Source: Hyphomonadaceae bacterium
GTDB lineage: Bacteria > Pseudomonadota > Alphaproteobacteria > Caulobacterales > Aquidulcibacteraceae
Length of the DNA stretch: 13,058 bases
Direction of reading: 5' to 3'
Assembly (NCBI GenBank): GCA_016791325.1
Contig: JAEUMU010000222.1
Location: forward strand, 1-13,058
Part shown: piece by piece, positions 1-6,227 of the stretch
How the letters are laid out: every line of letters starts with the position of its first letter
How positions within the stretch are numbered: the stretch's first letter is position 1
The notes under the pieces: model-generated
Told to the model about the DNA's origin: nothing
Database searches by the model: none
The model's input: the letters and a program-made list of their open reading frames with translations, nothing else
Program-made: the position numbers and the translations under genes

Positions 1-683
1 GCGCGCAGGCGCGCATCCAGAGCTTCGCGGTTGAAGCCCGCCACCAGTTCGCCGTTGATGATGAAACCCGGCGTGCCGGTGATGTTGTATTGGATGGCCT
101 GCGCGCGATTGGTTTCCAGGTGCGCGGTGATTTCTGGGCTCGCCATCGCGCGGCGCATGCGCGCCACGTCGATGCCTGCCTCGCGCGCCAGCGCGTCGAT
201 GCGTTCCGAGGTGAGGTCGCCGCGGAACGCCATAAGGGCGCGGTGGAATTGCCAGTAGCGCCCTTGCGGCATCGCCGCCAGCGCCGCCCGCGCCGCCTCC
301 ATCGATTGATCCGAGAGGATCGGCAATTCCTTGAACACGAAACGCACGTCGCGGCGCGTGCGCAGCGTATCGTTCACCCACTCCATCGCCGCGTGGCAGT
401 AGGGGCAGCGATAATCGTAGAACTCCACGATCACGATAGGCGCATCCGCCGGCCCCATTGAAAAATCGCGCGAGTCCGAGCGCACCTCTTGCCAGCGCTG
501 CTGGTTCACGCGCCCTTCCAGCGCATCCAGCGCCTCCTGCAGCACGTCGGGATTGCGCACCAGGTAATCGCGCACCAGCGCGCGGATTTCGGCCTGCTGC
601 TGTGCGTTGAAGCTTTGCGCCGCCGCCGGCGCGGTGAACGCCGCGAAGGCGAGGGCCAGGATGCTCAGCAGGCGCGCGATCAA
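1..683 (-). CDS. DsbA-family thiol:disulfide interchange protein, secreted (partial, C-terminus beyond window)
   Basis: Translating the minus strand from a TTG at 683 gives 227 codons open to the window edge. Residues 1-22 form a signal peptide (hydrophobic MIARLLSILALAFAAFTAPA, likely cleavage after AAA). An N-terminal helical segment (about 25-72) precedes the thioredoxin fold, as in ScsC- or DsbA-type proteins. The redox motif is CPYC at 93-96 in the context FYDYRCPYC. The cis-proline loop TGTPGF is at 202-207. The protein should act in the periplasm in disulfide formation or isomerisation. The TTG start is chosen because GGGAG lies about 8 bases upstream, the signal peptide starts right there, and the only nearby ATG (710) is in another frame and soon hits a stop. 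It follows the M48 protease gene by 55 bases, so co-transcription is likely. Whether it is an oxidase or an isomerase cannot be read from the sequence. Confidence 0.88.
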   Translation of the reverse strand, partial: MIARLLSILALAFAAFTAPAAAQSFNAQQQAEIRALVRDYLVRNPDVLQEALDALEGRVNQQRWQEVRSDSRDFSMGPADAPIVIVEFYDYRCPYCHAAMEWVNDTLRTRRDVRFVFKELPILSDQSMEAARAALAAMPQGRYWQFHRALMAFRGDLTSERIDALAREAGIDVARMRRAMASPEITAHLETNRAQAIQYNITGTPGFIINGELVAGFNREALDARLR

Positions 684-738
684 AGGCTTCTCCCAAGGTT
701 GGCCAGCGACATGGCCGCTTTTCCGCCCCGGAGCAAGT

Positions 739-2127
739 TCAGCCGCGGCGTGACCCGCGCTGCTGTTCGCGTTCGCGCACCTCCGCACCGGCGAAATTGG
801 CGATATCGACCGCGCGCTGGTAGGAGGGCGTGCCCTGTGGCAGTGAGCGGCGCGCCCGTTCCGCGAAACTGACCGCGGCGGGATAGTTGCGCATCCAGAA
901 GTTCAGCTCCGCGGAGGAAAGCTCCGCCAGCGCGCGCTCGCCACGCAGTTCGCGCGCCTGCGCCAGTTCGCGCCAGGCATAAGCGTTGTCCGGCTCCGCG
1001 TTGATCACATCCTGAAGGATCGGTAGCGCTTCATCGGCGCCCGCGCGCCCGTTGGCGCTGATCAGCGCGCGCGCGAGGTTCACCTCCAGCAGCGGCTGCC
1101 CCGGATCCAGTTCGATCGAGCGGCGATGGAACGGAATTGATTCCGCGGCGCGTCCGTTCTCGAACAGGATTTGGCCCATCAGCTCCTGATAGTAAGGATT
1201 GCGCGGATCTTCCGAGATCAGCGACTGCAGCTCCCGGCGCGATTGCTCGAGATCCGAGCCGCGGAAATACGCTACCGCCCGCGCATAGCGCGCCGGCTGC
1301 GACGTATCGCTCAACGGATAGCGGGCCAGCGTCTGCCCCTGGCTCATCAGGAAGCCCACCAGCTTCGCCTGCATGAACCGGAAGCGGCGCAAATAATCTT
1401 CCGAATCCGTGGCGTTGAGGCTTGGCGAATTATCGATCCGCGGACGCAGCGCCTCCACCCGGTCCGACGAGAACGGGTGCGTCACGAGGTAGGGCGGCGC
1501 CCGGCGCACCATGAATTCATATGGGCGGATATTCTTGTTGAAGAAATCCAGCAGCCCGCGCGGCGATTGCCCGGTGGCTTCGAGATATTGCACCGCCGCT
1601 TGATCCGCCGCCGATTCCTGCACGCGCGTATGGCGCACCATGTTGCCCATGGCGAATTGCTGCGACGAAGCGATGATTGCCGCGCCCGCATCCGGCGCGC
1701 CTGCCGCCATCGCCAGCACGCCCAGCCCGATCGAGATGAGGCCGGTGCGCATGGACTGCGCGATTGCTTCGCGCTGCCGCACCAGGTGGCCGCCTGAGAT
1801 GTGCGCTGTTTCGTGTGCGAGCACGCCGATCAGCTCGTTTGGCGTATCCGCCGCCAGAATGAGGCCGGTATGCACGAAAATGTTCTGCCCGCCGGCGACG
1901 AACGCGTTCAACGAGCTGTCATTGACGATGTAGAGCGTCACATCGTCGGGATCGAGCCCAGCCGCCTGCAGCAGCGGCGTCGCATAGACGCGCAGCGTAT
2001 CTTCAATCTCCGCGTCGCGGATCAATGATTGCGCCGACGCCGGCGCTGCGAGCGCGAGGCTGGCCGCCGCAAAGGCGATCAGGGCGAGAACGATCCGCTT
2101 TACTGCGGAGAGGACCGGCGCGGCCAT
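739..2127 (-). CDS. Secreted M48 family metalloprotease with TPR repeats (BepA/YfgC-like)
   Basis: The product has 462 residues. A signal peptide (about 1-32, ending ASA before QS) sends it to the periplasm. The zinc-protease motif HETAH is at 105-109, preceded by the typical SLNAFVAGGQNIFVHTGLI stretch (72-90). The third zinc ligand is probably E171 in the ESAAD motif. THP (216-218) with a following SSDRVEAL matches the family's conserved His-Pro region. Residues from about 285 to 440 form TPR-like helical repeats (for example FENGRAAESIPFHRRSIELDPG). The E. coli homologue BepA helps assemble or degrade outer-membrane proteins such as LptD; that role is inferred here from architecture. The ATG at 2127 has AGGA about 9 bases upstream. 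It lies 91 bases after rne and 55 before a DsbA-like gene, a plausible link because LptD assembly depends on disulfides. The basic C-terminal tail (REREQQRGSRRG) is low complexity. Confidence 0.93.
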   Translation of the reverse strand: MAAPVLSAVKRIVLALIAFAAASLALAAPASAQSLIRDAEIEDTLRVYATPLLQAAGLDPDDVTLYIVNDSSLNAFVAGGQNIFVHTGLILAADTPNELIGVLAHETAHISGGHLVRQREAIAQSMRTGLISIGLGVLAMAAGAPDAGAAIIASSQQFAMGNMVRHTRVQESAADQAAVQYLEATGQSPRGLLDFFNKNIRPYEFMVRRAPPYLVTHPFSSDRVEALRPRIDNSPSLNATDSEDYLRRFRFMQAKLVGFLMSQGQTLARYPLSDTSQPARYARAVAYFRGSDLEQSRRELQSLISEDPRNPYYQELMGQILFENGRAAESIPFHRRSIELDPGQPLLEVNLARALISANGRAGADEALPILQDVINAEPDNAYAWRELAQARELRGERALAELSSAELNFWMRNYPAAVSFAERARRSLPQGTPSYQRAVDIANFAGAEVREREQQRGSRRG

Positions 2128-2218
2128 CGGTGTATCCTCATGAACTGCCGTTGCTCCCCCGCATTCCGGTTATGCTCCGGTTTGCGGCGGGAACAAGGCT
2201 TCGCGGCTTAGCAGTTTT

Positions 2219-4480
2219 TCAGCCGCTTTTCTTCGCCCAGCGCGAGAGGCGCGAGAAGAATTTATCGCGGCGCTCCTGGTCAGGCTCGTAGGTGGGTTCC
2301 TCCGCGGCGTACGCCGCGTGCGCCGGCTCTTCCTCGGCGACGACAGGCGCCGGCTCAAACGCCGGTTCCGCGGCCGGATGCGGGATCACCTCAGCGGTTT
2401 CCGGGGCGGCGGCGACAATGGCTTCCGCCTCGGCCTCATCATCGGTCCCAAGCCCGCTTTCAACCGGGCGCGGACGCCGCTCGGGGCGGGGGCTCAGATG
2501 TTTGAGATCGCCGCCAACGAAATCGAGCCATTCGCCGCCATCAACCTCATAGGTCCGCCGTGCGCCGCGCCCGCGTCCGCGCCGTCTGCGCCGGCTGCGT
2601 CCGCCGCGCTCTTCGCGTGCGGCTGCTGGGCGCTCTTCGGGTTCCCGCGCCGGCGTGCTCTCGCGCGCCACGGCGCCGGCTTCGGCCTCTTCGCCGTCCT
2701 CGCGCCGGCGCCGCCCGCCGCGGCGGCCGCGCCTGCGCCTGCGCTTGCTGGCGCCGTCCTCGCCACCTTCGCCCTCGGCGTCGGCTTCGGCTTCGGGTTC
2801 AGCCTCTTCTTCCTCTTCCGCCTCGTCTTCGACCTCCGCCTCGATCTCCACCGGGGCGGCTTCACGGCGTTGCGGCGCGCGAACTTCGGCTTCGTCGTCC
2901 TCGAACGCTTCGCCGGAGACGTTGAGTTCGAACTCGGGCGGCGTCAGGCCTGCGCCCGCGGCGACGCGCACGCGCACGCCGCGATTGGCTTCGATCGCCG
3001 CCAGCGTGGTGCGCTTTTCGTTGAGCAGATAGAGCGCGACTTCCGTCGCCGCGCGCGCTTCGATCAACCGTCCAGGCTGGCGGGCGGCGGTTTCATCGAG
3101 CGCGCGCAACAGCGCCAATGCCGCCGATTCCACCGAACGCACGCGCCCTGCGCCCTGGCAATGTGGGCAGACATGGCTGGTGCCTTCCAACACGCCGGTG
3201 CGACGGCGTTGGCGGGAAAGTTCGAGCAGGCCAAAGCCTGAAATCTTGCCCATCTGCACGCGCGCGCGATCGAAGCGCAGATTGTCCTTCATCCGCTTTT
3301 CGACGGCGCGATCGTTCTTGGGCTCCTCCATGTCGATGAAATCGATCACGATCAGCCCGGCCAAATCGCGCAGCCGCATCTGGCGCGCCGCTTCATCGGC
3401 CGCTTCCAGATTGGTCTTCAGCGCGGTTTGCTCGATATTGCGCTCGCGCGTGGCGCGCCCGGAGTTGACGTCGATCGCCACCAGCGCCTCGGCCTGGTTG
3501 ATGACGATATACCCGCCGCTCTTCAGCGTAACGATGGGCGAGTAGATATTGTCGAGCTGCCGCTCGACGCCCATTTTCGCAAAGATCGGCGTGGGATCCT
3601 TCCACAATTGCACGCGCTTGGCGTGGGAAGGCATCAGCATGCGGACGAAATCTTTGGCCTCTTTGTAGGCGCCGTCGCCTTCGACGTGAATTTCATCCAC
3701 GTCCTTGTCGTAGAGATCGCGGATCGCGCGCTTCACCAGCGAGCTTTCCTCGTAGATCAACGCGGGCGCGATGGATTTCAGCGTATCGTCGCGAATGGTT
3801 TCCCACGCGCGCGAGAGATATTCGTAATCGCGCTTGATCTCCGTCTTGGTGCGCTTGGCGCCGGCGGTGCGGATGATCAGGCCCTGGCCCTGCGGCACTT
3901 CCAGATCGGTGGCGATCTTCTTCAGGCGCTTGCGATCGGCGGCTTGGGTGATCTTGCGCGAAATGCCCCCGCCGCGGCCGGTGTTCGGCATCAGCACGCA
4001 ATAGCGCCCGGCGAGCGAGAGGTAGGTCGTCAGCGCGGCGCCTTTGTTGCCGCGCTCTTCCTTCACCACCTGCACCAGCATGATCTGCCGGCGGCGGATC
4101 ACTTCCTGGATCTTGTAGCGGCGTGTGAGCACGCGCCGGCGGCGCTCGTCGGCGGCTTCTTCGTCTTCCTCCTCATCGTCGGCGGCGGCTTCGGCGGCCG
4201 CGAGTTCGGCCTTGATCGCTTCCTGATCGGCGTGGGGGATGGCGTAATAGTCGGGGTGGATTTCGGAGAAGGCGAGGAAGCCGTGGCGGTTGCCGCCATA
4301 TTCCACGAACGCGGCCTGCAGCGACGGCTCAACGCGCGTCACCTTCGCCAGATAGATGTTGCCCCGGAGTTGTTTCTTGGATGCGGTTTCGAAATCGAAG
4401 TCTTCAACGCGGTTTCCGTCGAGCACCGCAACCCGGGTCTCTTCCGGGTGGGCGGCGTCGATCAGCATTTTCTTGGCCAT
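2219..4480 (-). CDS. rne: Ribonuclease E (alphaproteobacterial type)
   Basis: This is the endoribonuclease that begins mRNA decay, processes rRNA and tRNA and scaffolds the degradosome. The 753-residue product starts with the family signature MAKKMLIDAAHPEETRV. An S1 domain (about 36-135) is interrupted by a low-complexity acidic insert (about 90-116). The catalytic domain has DVNS (D337, N339) and VIDFIDM (D380), equal to E. coli D303, N305 and D346. The Zn-link is CPHC at 438-441. After about 525 the protein is disordered, with acidic runs (550-575), arginine-rich RNA-binding patches (579-593, 629-642) and a short basic/aromatic end (739-753, DKFFSRLSRWAKKSG). The ATG at 4480 fits the conserved N-terminus and has GGAG 9 bases upstream. 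An in-frame GTG at 4510 would add ten residues but has poor spacing from its GGAGG. It heads the minus-strand genes and diverges from the amidase. Confidence 0.97.
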   Translation of the reverse strand: MAKKMLIDAAHPEETRVAVLDGNRVEDFDFETASKKQLRGNIYLAKVTRVEPSLQAAFVEYGGNRHGFLAFSEIHPDYYAIPHADQEAIKAELAAAEAAADDEEEDEEAADERRRRVLTRRYKIQEVIRRRQIMLVQVVKEERGNKGAALTTYLSLAGRYCVLMPNTGRGGGISRKITQAADRKRLKKIATDLEVPQGQGLIIRTAGAKRTKTEIKRDYEYLSRAWETIRDDTLKSIAPALIYEESSLVKRAIRDLYDKDVDEIHVEGDGAYKEAKDFVRMLMPSHAKRVQLWKDPTPIFAKMGVERQLDNIYSPIVTLKSGGYIVINQAEALVAIDVNSGRATRERNIEQTALKTNLEAADEAARQMRLRDLAGLIVIDFIDMEEPKNDRAVEKRMKDNLRFDRARVQMGKISGFGLLELSRQRRRTGVLEGTSHVCPHCQGAGRVRSVESAALALLRALDETAARQPGRLIEARAATEVALYLLNEKRTTLAAIEANRGVRVRVAAGAGLTPPEFELNVSGEAFEDDEAEVRAPQRREAAPVEIEAEVEDEAEEEEEAEPEAEADAEGEGGEDGASKRRRRRGRRGGRRRREDGEEAEAGAVARESTPAREPEERPAAAREERGGRSRRRRRGRGRGARRTYEVDGGEWLDFVGGDLKHLSPRPERRPRPVESGLGTDDEAEAEAIVAAAPETAEVIPHPAAEPAFEPAPVVAEEEPAHAAYAAEEPTYEPDQERRDKFFSRLSRWAKKSG

Positions 4481-4660
4481 CGAGATGGGCTCCGTATGCG
4501 CGGCGCGCACTGGCCTCCGAGCGTCCGGAACGAACCGGGGCGGAGGCGGCGAGGCGGCGCAAAGTCATAAGGGAAGATCCTGCGCGATCGCCGCTCGGGG
4601 CCTTGAGGCCTCCCGGGCTGGTATCGATCGCGGTGCGGATCATAAGGCGGCTCCAGTTGA

Positions 4661-4680
4661 CGCCGCCTGAACAGGCGGCG
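4661..4680. repeat. Near-perfect 20-bp hairpin in rne leader
   Basis: CGCCGCCTG and CAGGCGGCG flank AA, so a 7- to 9-bp GC-rich stem can form on either strand. No T-run follows on the minus strand, so it does not look like an intrinsic terminator. It is the strongest stem in the proposed rne leader. Confidence 0.6.
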
Positions 4681-4881
4681 CTTACGCTCCAGTTGCCGGG
4701 GGGCCTCGCTCGGCCCGAACGCGGGCGCTAGGCAGCGCCTCACAAGGGCCAGGTTCGCCGGTCCGCGTTGGCGGGAGCGCGCCGGGCGCTCTTGGGAAAT
4801 CCCTGGCGGCGCATCCGGCGATACGGCGCACCATGCATGATTTGTTTGGTAATGAAAAGCGGCGCGGGCGCTTGTCTCGGC

Positions 4882-4904
4882 AACTGCAGTTAACGCAGCG
4901 TTCA
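4882..4904. promoter_or_regulatory. Tandem dyads with CtrA-like box upstream of the amidase
   Basis: AACTGCAGTT (4882-4891) is a perfect palindrome, directly followed by AACGC-A-GCGTT (4892-4902), an inverted repeat around a single A. Overlapping them, TTAA-N7-TTCA (4890-4904) matches seven of eight fixed positions of the CtrA consensus TTAA-N7-TTAA. It lies about 50 bases upstream of the amidase start and overlaps the candidate rne -10, so one regulator could affect both genes. CtrA binding is a hypothesis resting on a short motif. Confidence 0.3.
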
Positions 4905-4955
4905 CCCACCTTTTCAACTTGATAGCAAGCGGCCTGCGCTAGTTTCCGGGCCTTC

Positions 4956-6104
4956 ATGGACCTTTCCCGCCGCTCACTTCTGTTCGCCGGCGCGACCGCC
5001 CTAGGGGCGGCCGCACTGAGCGGGCGCGCCTGGGCCGATGCCCCCGCTGCCATTCGCGGCGTGATGGTGGAGGAGGCCGGCCAAGCTGTGCGCGTCTCCA
5101 TGGCGCTCTCCAGCCCGGCATCGGCTAGGACAATGTTCCTAAGCGGCCCAGATCGTTTCGTGATCGACGTGGCTGGGGCGCAGTGGGTGATGCCGCAGGG
5201 CGCCTCGGGCGAGGGCCCGGGCGCGGGCGTGGTCCGCCGTTACCGTTTCGCTCAGCACGCCGGCGCTTCCCGCTTGGTGCTCGATCTCGCCGCACCGGCG
5301 GCGCTTGTGCGCCAGGAGCTTGGCGGCCGGCGCAGCCCGGAGCTGCGTTTTGATCTCGCCGCCACCGCCCCGATCGCCGCCGCCCCCCCGCCGCGCGAGA
5401 CCTGGGGCCGCCAAGGCCGCCGCCGCGTTGTGGTGGTCGACGCCGGCCACGGCGGGCGTGATCCCGGCGCCATCGGCACAACCGGCGTACGTGAGAAGGA
5501 TGTCGTGCTCGACGCTGCGTTGCAGCTGCGCGCGGCGCTTGAGCAGCGCGGCCAATATCAGGTGATCCTCACCCGCGACGCCGACCGTTACGTCGAACAC
5601 GCCGAGCGCGTGCGCATCGCCCGCGCCCAGAACGCGGATTTGTTCATCTCCGTCCACGCGGACTCCCACCGCAACGGCGAGGCGCGGGGCGCTTCCGTCT
5701 ATACCCTCTCCGACACCGGCGCCCAGCGCGCGCAGAGCATTATGAACCGCCAGAATGGGGATATTGATCTCGGCGAGGCGCCGCGCCAGGGCGTGGCGCA
5801 CGACGTTCTGGTCGATCTTTTCCAGCGCGAAACCACCAATCGCTCGGCTCAGTTCGCGCAAGTGCTGATCCCGCGTTTGGGCGAAGTGGCGCCGCTTCTC
5901 ACCAATACCCACCGCAGCGCGGGGTTCTTCGTGCTGCTGGCGCCGGACGTGCCTGCGGTGCTGATCGAGACCGGATTCCTGAGCAACGTCGCGGACGAAC
6001 GCCGGCTGGCTAACCCGCGGGAGCGCCAGGCCATGGCCGGCGCCATGGCCCAAGCGGTGGACGCCTATTTCGCCAGTCCCCAGCTCTACGCCGCAAGCGC
6101 CTAA
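4956..6104 (+). CDS. amiC: N-acetylmuramoyl-L-alanine amidase with AMIN domain (AmiC-like)
   Basis: This periplasmic zinc hydrolase cuts the amide bond between MurNAc and the stem peptide, and in this family works mainly in daughter-cell separation. The product has 382 residues. The N-terminus MDLSRRSLLFAG carries a twin-arginine motif and a hydrophobic stretch, with likely cleavage after AWA (residue 27), so Tat export is probable, as known for AmiA and AmiC. An AMIN domain (about 33-135), which targets the protein to septal peptidoglycan, is followed by a proline/alanine linker and an Amidase_3 domain (157-373). Zinc ligands are H165 (DAGHGG), E180 (VREKD) and H234 (SVHAD); the catalytic glutamate is E338 (LIETGFLSN). 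Residues about 255-300 correspond to the helical region that in E. coli AmiC blocks the active site until EnvC/NlpD-type activators bind. The ribosome binding site is weak. The gene is 123 bases upstream of the PBP1A gene. Confidence 0.95.
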   Translation: MDLSRRSLLFAGATALGAAALSGRAWADAPAAIRGVMVEEAGQAVRVSMALSSPASARTMFLSGPDRFVIDVAGAQWVMPQGASGEGPGAGVVRRYRFAQHAGASRLVLDLAAPAALVRQELGGRRSPELRFDLAATAPIAAAPPPRETWGRQGRRRVVVVDAGHGGRDPGAIGTTGVREKDVVLDAALQLRAALEQRGQYQVILTRDADRYVEHAERVRIARAQNADLFISVHADSHRNGEARGASVYTLSDTGAQRAQSIMNRQNGDIDLGEAPRQGVAHDVLVDLFQRETTNRSAQFAQVLIPRLGEVAPLLTNTHRSAGFFVLLAPDVPAVLIETGFLSNVADERRLANPRERQAMAGAMAQAVDAYFASPQLYAASA

Positions 6105-6227
6105 AAGCGGCTCGAATCTTAAGCTATGAGCACTAGCGTGCGGCCAGTTCGGTCCCGGCCATAATCGCGCCGTATTGCCAGCCGAGGCGGGCCGCACCAG
6201 TGAGAGCGCGAGCAGAAGCGGGGCGCC
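6105..6227 (+). other. Short amidase-PBP1A spacer
   Basis: The 123-base gap holds a small hairpin (GCAC TAGC GTGC, 6130-6141) without a following T-run, one GANTC methylation-type site (GAATC at about 6114) and a GGGG-containing weak ribosome binding site just before 6228. I see no terminator, so read-through from the amidase gene is likely. Confidence 0.4.

Larger units (their letters stand above)
4481..4955. promoter_or_regulatory. Divergent rne / amidase intergenic region with structured rne leader
   Basis: These 475 bases contain no convincing gene. Read on the minus strand they should include the rne promoter and a long 5' leader. Perfect hairpins lie at 4775-4791 (GAGCGC, loop GCCGG), 4724-4739 (GGCGCT, loop AGGC), 4661-4680 (CGCCGCCTG arms) and 4599-4610 (GGCCT arms). 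A weak rne promoter candidate is TTGAAA at 4917-4912 with GTTAAC at 4894-4889, spacing 17, which would give a leader of roughly 400 bases. E. coli rne has a 361-base leader through which RNase E controls its own mRNA; the parallel here is inference. On the plus side the amidase start is preceded by two dyads and a CtrA-like site. Longer reading frames across this stretch have no family-like sequence. Confidence 0.55.

Noticed and set aside
2560..2925. Arginine- and proline-rich plus-strand frames as small basic proteins
   Set aside because: They are the complement of the low-complexity acidic and Arg-rich tail of RNase E.
4481..4510. Ten-residue N-terminal extension of RNase E from GTG 4510
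   Set aside because: The family starts at MAKKM, and the GGAGG before the GTG is only 3 bases away.
3428..4570. Long plus-strand open frame (380 codons) opposite rne
   Set aside because: It mirrors the codon usage of rne, has no family motif and overlaps a certain gene. GC-rich genes often leave such antisense frames open. The same holds for the 307-codon frame at 2318-3241.
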